Below are positions 21,116 to 32,763 of a stretch of DNA of 64,000 bases, one piece after another. The stretch lies in assembly GCA_028532985.1 (NCBI GenBank), contig JANCIK010000012.1:1240001-1304000 (forward strand). The letters run 5' to 3'. The position numbers were made by a program, and so were the translations under genes. The notes beneath the pieces were generated by a model. That model was given only the letters and a program-made list of their open reading frames with translations. It did not search any database and was not told where the DNA came from. Origin of the DNA: Stropharia rugosoannulata (lineage: Eukaryota; Basidiomycota; Agaricomycetes; Agaricales; Strophariaceae). Within the stretch, counting starts at the first letter, position 1, and every line of letters begins with the position of its first letter.

Positions 21116-22049
21116 GAGTCTACTACTTCAAAGGGATTGGGGGTTTTCCTACATAAAATTCAGTACTGAATAATGGGCTTCAACCTCAAGCACTCCTGCA
21201 TGACTCTTCAAGGAGGAAGAAATCAGAGAAGAGACCTCCAGTGAGCTCGGACTGTCGATTAAATGACAGATAGGTGGATGCATGTACTAGCAGAAGATAG
21301 TAGGACATACATATAATGAACACTTCTGCTGGGAAAATAATTAAATAGCAGCCAACGCCTACAGTGGGATTAGAACTGAATGGAGATCCTCGTAGACACG
21401 GTTTAGAAATGTACGAGTCACAGTCCCAATCGATACCTTTCGATACCAACTACAGCGAAGACGCTAATTACTGCGGCTATAGGGTACTAGCAGTCCGCAG
21501 TGCTGAATCCTGATGGGACGCACTTTGCGCAATGAGTTCCGACGACGATCAGCTTGGTCCAGGGCAACTGATGCAATCAGGTCAGATCAAACTGACTGTC
21601 GCACCGCAGGACGTTCTTGCTTGCCTGCTTCGCTTCGCAGATTGACAGAGCGACAGGTCTGGTGGAGGATTTGCAGCCCGTGCCCGCGGGTGATGCGCGA
21701 TCTAGGCTAAAGCGCTATGTAGTCATTCAACTCCTGCTTTCGTCACCGTCCTGGCTGTGCTTGCTACAGTACTAACTGGTTTGTATAGTATTATGCTTAA
21801 CTTAAAGGCACCCCGTTCCCTTTTTGGCTCAGGAGGTTCCAGTACCGTATCTTGATCGTCACTTTCAAAATCTATAGCAGAGCCGGCTTGCATGCTGCCA
21901 TGGATGATTGGACGGGGTTTCAGTGAATTATCAAGTAAGGTTAGTATTATTTAGTCTAACTAATACATTGCAATCCATAAGACTAAACGTCGAGCTCAAT
22001 AAAACCACCATCTCGTTTCTGCCGTGTAGTAAGTAAATACAAGTTCAAA
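21116..22049. other. Intergenic, no supported gene
   Basis: 3' flank of the GST gene and spacer before the duplicated KRE6-type segment. Only short featureless ORFs. Confidence 0.5.
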
Positions 22050-22626
22050 AAAAGAGCTTCCATTCCTGTGCGCGCTTACCGCAGGGGGGATAGCGACGAG
22101 TTGCACGTCAAAGGGATCATAAAGCATTCTCCTACATACTATGTATGTGTATGCAACGCAAGACGAACATTTCATCATAACCCTACTACTATTTTACTCT
22201 AATATTCTATTATACGAAGAACAACAACCACAAACCCATAAGCTACGCAATAAAATAAAAAAAAGGGTCGTAAAAGTGTAAGTAATACTTACTATGTATA
22301 TACAATCATCGTCCAATGACACGTCAATGAATGAATGGCAGAAGGATCGCCGAGTCAAACGTTAACTGGGCGCAAGAACGGGTAGGTATAGGTATAGGTA
22401 TTAATACCATGAGCACTGGGTGGCGGATATATCGTCCAAAGAGTCGTGCACGTCAAGGTTGCCTTGGTCAACCGGTCATGTCCGTCCAATCCAAAAAAAC
22501 AAAAAACGAAGAAAGAAAATAGCGCTCGAGCAGAGAGAGTATTATTAGTGCAGTACTAGGCCATAATCAAACAACAACCCTCCAATTTTCGTGCCATCGT
22601 GCATTCATCCATCTATCCATGCTTTC

Positions 22627-25249
22627 TCAGCATTTCTGCCACATTTTAACATAGTCGCTGTAACAGAGGTGACATTAGCATAGATGCATCGGGTAGGGCA
22701 TAGCCAGCACTGCGAATGCTTATACTTACACGACCATAGACCTCTTTGCCGGGTCGTCGAGCGACCATGTGGGTAGCCACTTGTTCCTGGAGGCCCAGAA
22801 GTCGGACATCGCGGCTGCAGATAAACAAACGAACGGGGTGAGAAGAAACGAAAAAAGAAAAAAGGGAGAGGGCAAGTTAGAGAGAGGCATTTTTGATTTT
22901 TAGAGAGAGTGGCGTACTGGGTGACTGGTTCAGCCACGGTTTCTCAGCTCTGTCTGGGAACCACCCGTTCGTACTGCCGACAGCGACGTTTAGGATTAGG
23001 TAGAACGCTAAAGTAGAGAAAATAAAAGAAATAGTCAGTAAAGCCCAATGCACGGACGGAAATAAGGAAACATAAAAATAAAAACGAAAAAACGAAATAC
23101 GTACATTGATCAAACGGTGCCGCCCTCGTCCCATTGCTCCACGGGTTAGTGAGGATGACCGCCTCGGACCCGTTCTGCACCACCCCGGGGAAGTCGCCGC
23201 GCTTGAAAAAGTCCTCGTTGATGTTGAGCTGCAGCATGTGGTGTAGCTGCGTGTCAACGTATATCCGCCTGTGTGTATGTCGACGATGAGGATTAGGTTA
23301 TGAAAATGAAAATGGCGATGAACACTGACATGAACGATTCATCCCACTCCATCGCATACGTGTGGAACGTGTCCGACCAGCTGCCGCGCCGTAAGGGCCA
23401 CCAGCCGAACGTCTTGGAGACGGCGTTGAGCCACGGGACAGGCCCCCAGTTTAACGAGCCGCGGACGAAGTTCGTGCCCCTGTGTTTTTTGGATGTGAGC
23501 GTGGGGATACGGTACGGTACGAAACGGTGCAGTGGGCACGTACTGTTTGGGATATGAAGGCCTGTTTCCGCGTGCCTCCATTATGTCGATCTCGCCTGGA
23601 AGAAAGGGGTAGGATTAGCACACGCACGCACACTAGAAGGACTCGTCTCGTTCGTTCATATGCCCTGGCTCGGACGTGCACGAGATGAAGTCAAGCCGTC
23701 ACAATGAACCGCAAGGCGGACGGACATCGATATAAATAGGACAAGGAAAAGATATTTCGGACAAGGCAAAGAAGTATGATACTCACCGCTCATTGGCCAC
23801 GGCCCGTACGCGTTGTCCGTGGGCAGCATCCAGATGGCTGGCCAGAGCTGCATCATCACCCATCACCACGTCGATCAGCCACCAGTCTGCGTCGAGGAAG
23901 GGGACAGAAATATGCTCACCCAATCACTACCAGCAACGCAACGCAGCGCGTGCGAAAGTCAGTTCTGTTTTCTTGAACGTGGGTGGGAAAGGAAAGGGAC
24001 TCACCCGGACGGAATCTTAGCCCGCACCTCGATCCTGCCAAACTTGATGCTCGCAGTGCAGCGCGTGCTAATGCGCGCGCTCTGGATGGGGTTGATGATC
24101 GTGCCCGTCGTGACGTTGCTCACGGCGGAGCACGCAGCGAGGTACGCGTTCTCGTCGAAATCCGACGGGCCGAACGCACTCGAGTTGAGCGGGAGCGGGT
24201 CGGGCGTCGTATATGATATCCCCTGTGTGATGTTATATGTGCACCCGGTGATGTTGAATACGGACCCGTTGAGGATGGCAGCGTCGCCGATGATGTCTGA
24301 GGTTAGCGTGGGCATGATGTATAGGAAGCCGTCTTTGACGTAGGAATTGTTCTCTGAGCCTGTCGTCATTTCAAACTCGCCGTTTCTGCGTGCGTGTTAG
24401 TGTTTTGCTACAAAGCGGCTTTGAGAGTGCGTACCCGAAACCACTCATGTCGACTTCGCGGAAGAACTTTCCATTCTCCCCGAAGACTCCGTCTTCCGAG
24501 TCGAACTCCTCATCCATGACCGGACATAGGTTTCCCGATAAGAGCGAGACCTCATGCCAGCCCGTGTACGCGCGCGCAAAGGCGGCTGCGATGCCTGCAA
24601 GCATCGCGGCGTAGGTGACGAGGGTGGCGATGCGCGCGAACGGCTCGCGCCTGCCCACCCACGGCTTAGGCAGGCTCGTCGTGGGTGTGAGCATGGTCGA
24701 CTTTGCGCGCTCGCGTTCGATCTTGGCCTCGGACGGTTGGACCGTGCTGTACATCGTCATCGGGCGCGTGCGCAGCGAGGTGAACGCCTCGCGGGAGCGC
24801 GCGGACAGCGGACGCGATGAGTTGGTGTAGTCGGAGGTGCCTGTGCGGCTGCCGTAGATGGAGTGCGTCAGGCGGGAGAGATCCGCAGAGCTCGTGGCGA
24901 CGGAGGTTGCGCCGCTGCGTGGTATGGTGCTGATGCTGGTTGCGACGTCTGGGAAGGGGAAGCCATTCCCGTTGGGGTTGACGGCGGGGGACGTGCCGGG
25001 TGTCTGGTCTGGGGTATAGTAGTTCTGGGTGGAGAAGGTGGTGAAGGGGTTCTGTGCTGGGATGCTGAAGGTGAGACTGCGTGGGGTTATTGGAGGCGAG
25101 TCACGGTGGGCGGTGGTGCGGGAGTGGTGTGAGGCCCTGTTGCCTTCTGACTCGAGATCGACTGCGCTGTTGTTGACGAGGAAGCTGGGTGTGGGCGGGG
25201 CAAGCGCGTCAGAGGGCGGTGGGGGAGGCATGGCGTGCAGTGCGGTCAA
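22627..25249 (-). CDS. kre6: KRE6/SKN1-type GH16 beta-glucan synthesis-associated protein (copy A)
   Basis: Type II membrane glycoside hydrolase family 16 protein of the kind required for cell-wall beta-1,6-glucan, acting in the secretory pathway or at the plasma membrane. Exon 1 encodes a long Ser/Thr/Pro-rich cytosolic N-terminus, then the transmembrane anchor (IATLVTYAAMLAGIAAAFA) and a Cys-containing lumenal start. Later exons give the GH16 fold: GEFEMTTGSENNSY, FGRIEVRAKIPSGDW, LWPAIWMLPTDNAYGPWP, the active site GEIDIMEARGN (ExDxxE), RGSLNWGPVPWLN, SDTFHTYAMEWDE, then FYLILNVAVGSTNGWFP and SDFWASRNKWLPTW, ending DYVKMWQKC at 22627. Introns include 24002-23927 and 23919-23848, which flank a 7-nt microexon. 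The frame is intact. An almost identical gene lies at 32764-35443. Confidence 0.9.
23920..23926 (-). other. 7-nt microexon of KRE6-type copy A
   Basis: TGATTGG between acceptor GCTGGTAG and donor GTGAGCAT. Only by including it does exon 2 (phase 2 end) join to the LWPAIW exon in frame, giving SGDW-LWPAIW, the conserved GH16 motif. Present unchanged in copy B. Confidence 0.7.
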
Positions 25250-25338
25250 AGAGCGACAGAGATTATAAAAGCATTCTGAACCGCTGTGATAACATCAACC
25301 TTGCTGCTGCACTTTGAGCCCCGAATGGTACGAGCGAT

Positions 25339-25773
25339 CTAGTCGATCTGGATGGGATTCCCCAGATTGATCCCAGCGTATATGAAGCGTGAGAACGGGG
25401 AGAGATCCGCAGAGCTCGTGGCGATGGAGGTTGCGCCGCTGCGTGGTATGGTGCTGATGCTGGTTGCGACGTCTGGGAAGGGGAAGCCATTCCCGTTGGG
25501 GTTGACGGCGGGGGACGTGCCGGGTGTCTGGTCTGGGGTATAGTAGTTCTGGGTGGAGAAGGTGGTGAAGGGGTTCTGTGCTGGGATGCTGAAGGTGAGA
25601 CTGCGTGGGGTTATTGGAGGCGAATCGCGGTGGGCGGTGGTGCGGGAGTTGTGGGAGGCCCTGTTGCCTTCTGACTCGAGATCGACTGCGCTGTCGTTGA
25701 TGAGGAAGCTGGGTGTGGGCGGGGCAAGCGCGTCGGGGTGCGGTGGGGGAGGCATGGCGTGCAGTGCGGTCAA
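25339..25773 (-). pseudogene. Truncated third KRE6-type copy (5' part only)
   Basis: Starts with the same MTALHAMPPPP N-terminus as the two full copies and matches them for about 125 codons. At about 25400 homology ends inside exon 1, and the sequence passes directly into the promoter-proximal DNA of copy A, adding about 19 unrelated codons before a stop. It lacks the membrane anchor and the whole GH16 domain, so no enzyme is possible. It has its own TATAAAA-containing upstream region, more diverged than those of the full copies. The structure looks like the product of unequal recombination. Confidence 0.85.
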
Positions 25774-27172
25774 AGAGCGACAGAGATTATAAAAGCATTC
25801 TGAACCGCTGTGGTAACATCAACCTTGCTGCTGCACTTTGAGCCCCGAATGGCATGAGCAATCTAGTTGTTGGTCGATCGGATAGCATTCCCCAGATTGA
25901 TCGAATGACATCATTCAGATCAGATAGCGCGTTTCTCGTAATGATTGAACTAAAAACTACTATATACAGCAAGAGAAGTGCTAAAGGGAGGTAAGTTTTT
26001 GAAAAAGTCGTACGTCCGATTCCCACGTCCCCCCTTGGATAACCACAGACCGACAGAACCTCCCCCCGCCCGAAGGCCAGCAGGGGGAGGGTCTGTCGGT
26101 GAAAAAGAAACACGCACCTTGTTCAAGTGTGGACGGACGGTCCCCGCACATGTATGATGTGGAACACAGCATGTGGACAAATGGCGCTGGCAGATGGATA
26201 GCGTGTGTGGATGGATGTTCCATGCATTGGTGTAGGGGATGTTTTTTGACGAGGGACAGAGGCAGACAGTGCACAAAACTGCCAGCTGTCGTGGTAAGAG
26301 CCTAGAGGCAGGAAGGCGTGAGAATGCTGTCACCCAAATTGCAGTCCGCAAGTCCTGTGCGGGCTGCCCACCTTTGTTTATTCTTCACACAGGTTTGATA
26401 TCGCATGCAGGGACAAGCTACAAGTATTTTGGGGTAGTTTACATACATGGTAAATCTGCTACTCGTGTATAGACAAGCGCAAAGGCAATTGATTCAAAAT
26501 TTTGAGTTTTTACATATTAACAAAACGGACTATACAAGATATATGCAGAGCAGCGCACTCCTCCCAAAACACAATATTCAACATGCTGTTATTGCTTGCC
26601 GCACAGCTGGACCTCGACAGTGTCTGAAATAGCATGTGCAAACTCAAACTCGCAAGAAAAGACTGCGAGTTCATGTTGTTCCCTAGACACCCCAATAACA
26701 CTACGGAAGATTGAGCAAACTTGATGTCACTCAGAGACACGCCAGTTAATCCTGAGCTCATGTGAATGGCCGGCTGCATGTGCCCGATCGCAAATGGTGA
26801 TGGGACTGCGCTTGCTTGGGCATCAATATATTCAAGTTAGATGCGCCCAACGGTACTGGTGCCATCTTCTCATCATGTGGAACTTGGAAGGCATGTGTAT
26901 CTGCATAAAGAGCGGCTAGGGGCGTTCTCCGGAAGTCTAAATAACTCGTTAGACTTTTAGAGCACGAGGAAAGATGCTATGACTTACGCAATGTTAGCTG
27001 CATGGCCTCGACATTAACAGCATCATGTTCAAGAATGGTGAAAACTAGACAAAGGGGCACGGGACAGTGTTCACTGGAACTCAAAATATCCGGGTTGGGT
27101 GAGTGGACATGTAGCTCAGTGTGCCTGAAGCATTCCATTAGTATAAGCGTACAAATACTCACTAGTTTGAAT

Positions 27173-27690
27173 ACTCACAGGTAATGAATCATCGAGCCGC
27201 TCTGCACCGCTCCTCCCCCTCCAAATACGGCAGCTCCTCCTAAGAAGTGTGTTTGGCTCGCCACCAGGCCCGGACCCTCAGTGTCATGGCATTTCAGGCG
27301 AGGTAGATTTGTTTGCCTGAGGTTGTATGTATGGGCAAGCAAGTTGCGGATGGACCATGTTTCCCGGAAGTCGAAATATCAAATTTGCGTCTCAAGGCGT
27401 GTCCTGCAATGTTCAGCATTTTGCTTGCACTAGGATACACCAATGGATATTCCCTACTCACAGGTAATGTGTCGTCGTGGCGCTCTGCGCCGCTCCTCCC
27501 CCTGTAAACACGGCAGCTCCTCCTAACCTGTGAGTTTGGCTCGCTGCCAGGCCCGGACCTCAGTGACATGGTAATTGAAAGGGTGTAGACTTGGCTGCCT
27601 CAGGGCATGTGTACGTGCAGATGGACCGCGTTTTCCGGAAGTCGAAATATTGAATTTGCGTGTCAGGATATTTCTTGCAAGACTCGGGCT
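27173..27690 (-). repeat. Imperfect tandem repeat, about 290-bp period
   Basis: Copy 1 (27173-27410) and copy 2 (27465-27690) share ACTCACAGGTAATG, the CGCTCCTCCCCCT/GGCAGCTCCTCCTAA block, GGCCCGGACC, and TCCGGAAGTCGAAATAT in the same order. A shorter related piece (CCGGAAGTCTAAATAA) occurs near 26931. On the minus strand each copy has an acceptor, a Gly/Ala-rich open stretch ending HYL, and a GTGAGTA donor. Confidence 0.65.
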
Positions 27691-28949
27691 CGTTCAGCCG
27701 TGATTCCTGCACCTAGACACACCTAAATCAGACGGTAAGTATGCGAAGAAGACGCAGCAAGTCGACTTACTTTGAAAATAAGCTGGCATTGCTCACAGGG
27801 GCTTCGTGCTCATGCCCTGTACTCGTAAAGGTTGCAACATTGGCACGATACACGATGTACATATGTGGGTGAAGATTGGAAGTGTGGAATGCAAGAAGAG
27901 AATGGGCTGCAGGCATTGAGGTGGAATAATAAGTACGTGGAAGAAAACGAACCGTGTGTATGTATACAGCGCACTAACTTCCGTGCTCGGATACAGATCA
28001 GTCAGGGTCACGTCCCGCATATCTGGGCTATTTCTACACGCTCCCATGACATAATCTATTGAAGAAAAGGTATGTCTTGCCGTCCCTTCATGAGAAGAGC
28101 CCTTATTCGCTCATGCAATGGCGCACAAAGACAATATTTAGATATTCACTGCACAGTAACATCCTTTCAACTAACATACAAGCAAGGTTCTCCCACTGTT
28201 ACATTTGGGATATTAAAATTGATTGCAAGAAACTGGTATAAACCAGGCACAGTTCTACAAAGGGCATTGATAAAATATATCCCACAAGGGGCAGATACTA
28301 GTTGCTTGGGAGCAATGCGGCCATCTCGAGCGCACCTGCTCCTCCTGATGCTATACTTTGCTTCCAGCCTAGAAATACGGCTGGAATCTCGCCTACACAG
28401 CCGCACGCAGGTGATGTAATGTGACTGTTCGGCTCCGTTAAATGTAACATTGCAGAGCCCAACGCCTGGAACAAACGCGTGTTTTGCGTGCACACCACAG
28501 ATGCCCCCCGGCTTCCTTGCACGCCCCTTCTTAATCGTCCACGCAAACATCATATAATGTAGTTATTTATAACCCGCTTGACTTGTGTTGCGTGCGAACA
28601 AGCAAGTGCGTCAAGCGTCGTGTGCGCGCGCTCTGTGTTTACGCCGTGTGGCACGGTTCAATACAATAGGTTTCCTCTTAAAACTCTGTGTTTATGTATT
28701 GAACACTATTATATGGTACATTAAATGCATATTGGAACATTATAAAGCAGACACTATGCGCACAAACAGCGGCAGGGAGTGCATGCGCACGGAATGCGCA
28801 TTCAAGAGCATTAGCGCGCTTCCTGTAAGAAATGCACATTCATCTTTGTAATGCACGTCTCAAGGCTCTTATTAGTAGTTAAAAGCTCGTATAGGTTAGC
28901 ACGGCCATTTGAAATTGACAAGCGTGTACACAACTAACCTTCCCTAGCT

Positions 28950-29600
28950 CCCCTTCTCCTCCTGACCCCAGTCGTCGTTTCTCCCCAAATTTTGGGCCCG
29001 GATCTCTCGGGTGCACTTACGTACACACGTGATTCCATCAGATACGTGGCCTGTTCGGCTCGAGTTTCAAGCTAACGGAGAACTCGAGAATTAGAAGATG
29101 CGCAGGGAGCGCTTGCATGTAAACACGCTCTGCGCACCGAAAAAATGTTGACCTGGTTATATTACATAAACTGTAAGGTAGTGTACACTCCATAGTACAC
29201 AGTACGTCCTGGGCGTGGGTGGGAAGACCAGGCGCGAGTAGATATCGAGTGCGCGGTGCGAGCGCGCATTGCGGTTTGCTCAAATCTTACAGTAGAACAC
29301 AAGATAAAAAACCCACAATTGCATCATTTAAACGTCAGAGTATAAAGATAACTCTCCGTACATGCATACTGTTAGCGCGTCCTATACCTGTGCTTCTCCG
29401 TTGCGGCACGGATGACTGCAGCCCAAATCCACCCTCTCCCCCTCATCCCAATCCGCATATCTGGGCCAAATCTGAGACCCGGAGCTTTCGGGTGCCCAGC
29501 CCCCCATACATTATGTAATGGTTTGCGTAGCCTTCTCGGCTCTGCGTAGTGCGCAACCCAGGCGCTGGAGCATTGGAAGATGCGTCTCCTGTGCTGAAAT
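28950..29600. repeat. Weak pair of diverged repeats
   Basis: Stretches near 28980-29110 and 29420-29590 share ordered short matches: CCCAAAT(T/C)T, CCCGGA followed by TCGGGTGC, a GGCTC core after a gap, and GAAGATGCG. Period about 440-490 bp. They resemble the decayed modules upstream, but the match is too diverged to define ends. Confidence 0.3.
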
Positions 29601-30375
29601 GCACGTAAACATAACAAGGACACAATTCAGGTAGGTTTGTAATTAAATGGCATATCAAAGGGAGCACTAGATTTACAGTGAGTGTATCTGCTATGCAGTT
29701 CACCTCAGCTGTGAAAGAAATTTAGAACGGGCAGTGGCATCTATCTGCAAATAGATATGGCGTCGTTGTTCAGAACATCTCCTCCGAGGGTACTTCAAAT
29801 TAAACAAAGAAAATCGTGCCATTTCCTTCCCCTGTGCCACTTATTTATATCATTACGGCAGTTAGTAAGGACTAGGACATTCGTTGGAAACAACAATTAG
29901 TAGGAGATTTACTGAATGTGAATGTGATCGTGCTCCCTGCGCAAACGCAATTGTGCACGCTGCGAAACACAGGTGTTTCACATTAATTCACCGAATCAAC
30001 GTACATATGTAAAGTAAGTATGTGGGGTGCTCGTTCTAGAGTGCGGGTAAGAATAACATTTGGGATTTGAAATGCATGCAAACAACTGCGCGAAAACACA
30101 GTCCAGATAGTCACGGCTATGCAGCATGCTTATACACGCAAGTTTTGTATTTACCACCACTGAACGTTTTGCAGATGTCTGGTACTTGCCCATTTATTTC
30201 CAAAACAATGCCTAGTCGCGCTGGGGTAACCAGGGAATGGTGAATTCGGTTAGGACACGGGAGCCAAAAGGTGGGTGCGCATCGGGGCGCAGGACCCTGC
30301 ACCGGCAAGCACCATGTGCCCCACACTAACCTTTCATTTCACTCACATACTACATACTGACATGCTCTCCACAGG

Positions 30376-30383
30376 TATATAAG
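30376..30383 (+). promoter_or_regulatory. TATA box of candidate gene at 30462
   Basis: TATATAAG 79 bp before ATG 30462, followed by a pyrimidine-rich CTTCTCTCTCCCACTCCC leader, an arrangement common at fungal promoters. It is a main reason to suspect a real gene here. Confidence 0.4.
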
Positions 30384-30461
30384 GGCCCGTGAATAGAGCC
30401 CAATCCCCATCGACTTGCAGTTGACTTCTCTCTCCCACTCCCAGCTTCTCTTCGACTACTA

Positions 30462-32040
30462 ATGCCGTTCACTTCGTCGACGGAACTGCATGTCCTGGTA
30501 ATCCCCTATGTCCTGGTAAGTCCTTTGGCGCTGTCTGTGTCAACATAGTCGCTGAATTACAGATGGGGACATTACCTAGGTACCTGGACTCTGCTGGATG
30601 AATGAGTTGTAATAGCTACCTGTAGGATGTTGGAATCGACGAGCCCAGCCCCTTGCTCTATGTTATGGTACGTCCTTTGGTGCTATTCAAGTCTTCATGC
30701 TTGTTGAATTAATACGGGGTACTGTTACCTAGGTACCTGCATTCTCAACAAGCACATTGCCCTCTGCTGCCTGTAGGACAGCGCAGACAACGAGGTCAGG
30801 CTAGGGCATAGAATACAGGTGAGGACACTCACTGTTCCACATTGTTGTACCCTGCTCACCGGCAACAACAAGACTGGCTGCAACAAAGCAGAGCCCATTG
30901 AATTGGCACCGAGCAGCTCGTCGCCGTCGTGCTCGGGGTCTGCGAAGCAGCCACACAAGACAGTGAGTGGGGTCCAAACGACGGGACCACGTACCTGCAA
31001 TTGAAGCCTCCATCAATGTTGCGACCAGAACGTCCCGGAAATGACAGTCAAATATCATTTCCTGGGTCCCGGATACACATCCAGCGCTCTCCAGGAGGAT
31101 GACATTGCGTTGTGAAGATCTCGGGAAGGCGAATAACGATGACAACTGGTGGGGAAGGAGCAGCACGCCGTGCTGCGGGGCATGCCTGTGAGTATGTTCT
31201 TTTAATTTGATTCTGGCAGAGACTGACCTTTGGTCCCTTTTCTCGAGATCCAGATGCCGCCAGTCGCTCGGACGAGTGTCGAGGAGGAGCAGCCAGTTAA
31301 TGTCTTCAGTGCCAACGCTCTCTGGCAATCATGGAAGGTGAGTAGGTGTTCTGCAACCTGTTTATTATTACTGGACTGATGTGCTGGTCCTACCGTTCCT
31401 ACAGCTTGACTGTGCGGGCATGCTGACCCAGGTCGCAGACTGCATGTTCCGCAAATGCACCCTTACTTGCGAATACATTTCGCGATGCGAGCGCAGCTGG
31501 TGACGGCTGATGTGTGCTTGACGCACTGTTGCGGCGAGCGCGGGATGCAACGACACATCTGCTTCTCGTTGCTGCAGGCCCGTATGCAGGTGAGTAAGGC
31601 GGTCTGACTAGATTCTGTCAAAGATTGACCAATTCAGTCTTCTTCCTTGCGAAATAAGGGTGCCGCCGCAGGGAGGCGAAAGTGAACCCAGATGATTGGG
31701 GCATGAATGAATGGCAGGCGACTGGAAACAGTGAAGTTTTCTGCGACGGAAACTCGAGGGAGAACAAAATGCAGATGTCCTGCAGGTAAGTAGGTAAGTG
31801 AAATGAGTAATTTGAAGGGATAGTCACTGGCCTTGGCATGGTATTGCAGCGCGCATGTCGTTGCTCTGTCGATCCTCGCAGAACGGCTTGCTATTGCAGT
31901 GCTCGTCTGCCCATGCGTGACAGTGCGCACATGCTTACGGTTGGTCCTGGCTGCGAGGGAATGGTTGTGGTCATTGGGGTGCGTGCTGTCGAACGCGCAA
32001 AAGAAGTACAAGGTGAGCTGACCTTGCCTTGTTCACTAGA
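30462..32040 (+). CDS. Candidate multi-exon gene of unknown function
   Basis: Weak prediction. Exon 1 (30462-30515, MPFTSSTELHVLVIPYVL) ends at GTAAGTCC. Two 42-nt exons follow, 30626-30667 (DVGIDEPSPLLYVM) and 30777-30818 (DSADNEVRLGHRIQ), each in phase 0 behind a CTGTAG acceptor and before GTACGT or GTGAGG. Downstream, open stretches with splice-like ends include about 31247-31338 (QPVNVFSANALWQSWK, donor GTGAGTAG), a Cys-rich stretch from about 31406 (TQVADCMFRKCTLTC) and about 31850-32010 (before GTGAGCTG). I could not thread all of them in one frame. No domain is recognised. It may be lineage-specific, decayed or a noncoding spliced transcript. Confidence 0.3.
30516..30818 (+). repeat. 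Tandem duplication of an intron-plus-exon unit
   Basis: Unit 1 (30516-30667) and unit 2 (30668-30818) align along their length: GTAAGTCCTTTGG / GTACGTCCTTTGG, GAATTA, GGGGAC/GGGGTAC, TTACCTAGGTACCTG, then (A)CCTGTAGGA before a 42-nt exon. Introns are 110 and 109 nt. Confidence 0.65.
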
Positions 32041-32763
32041 GCGCGTATCTGCCCAACATGGCGGCGTGCGCATGCCCGCCACTGGTCCTTGCCAGTGAAA
32101 TGGTTCGGCGTTGTCGCAGCGCTTCGTTTCTGCATGTATCAAATGTGAGTACAAAAAAGACAAGCTTCCATTCCCCGTGCACGCTTACCTTGGAGGGATA
32201 GCAATGCGCTATGCGCCTTCAGCATTCTCCTCGATTAGCAGAAGTCATAGTATGTAAGTCCTACATGCAGCTCAACGCAAACACTTCATCATAACCTCAC
32301 TACTATTATACTCTAGTATTCTATTATACTACGAAGACCAACAGCCACAAACCCATAAGCTACGCAATAAAATAAAAAAACGGTCGTAAAAGTGTAAGTA
32401 ATACTTACTATGTATATACAATCATCGTCCAGTGACACGTCAATGAATGGCAGAAGGATCGCCGAGTCAAACGTTAACTGGGCGCAAGAACGGGTAGGTA
32501 TAGGTATAGGTATTGATACCATGAGCAGTGGGTGGCGGATATATCGTCCAAAGAGTCGTGCACGTCAAGGTTGCATTGACCTTGACATGACCATGGCCAA
32601 CCGGTCACTGGTCATGTCCATCCAATCCAAAAAAAAGGAAGAAAATAACGCTCGGGCAGAGAGAGAAGTATTATTAGTGCAGTACCAGGCCATAATCAAC
32701 CAACAACCCTCCAATTTTCGTGCCATCGTGCCGTCGTGCATTTATCCATCCATCCATGCGTTC

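Larger units (their letters stand above)
22050..25399 (-). repeat. Segmental duplication, copy A
   Basis: Similarity to 32150-35604 covers the 3' flank (from the GAGCTTCCATTCC-like stretch), the whole KRE6-type gene and about 140 bp of promoter. Noncoding differences are small indels and substitutions, for example B has extra bases near 32581-32600. Same orientation as copy B. Confidence 0.85.
25774..30461. other. Repeat-rich spacer, no confidently supported gene
   Basis: Long stretch between the KRE6-type copies. It contains degenerate tandem modules (27173-27690 and about 28950-29600) that read as exon-like pieces on the minus strand, for example GGAAVFGGGGAVQSG followed by a donor. I could not assemble a continuous gene. 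It may be a decayed, locally amplified gene. Confidence 0.5.

Noticed and set aside
24554..25268. Several plus-strand ORFs opposite KRE6-type exon 1, also at 34748-35465
   Set aside because: GC-rich antisense shadows; repeated only because the gene is duplicated.
26900..29600. CRISPR-like or satellite array
   Set aside because: Repeats are few, long, diverged and carry splice-like borders; the genome is eukaryotic.
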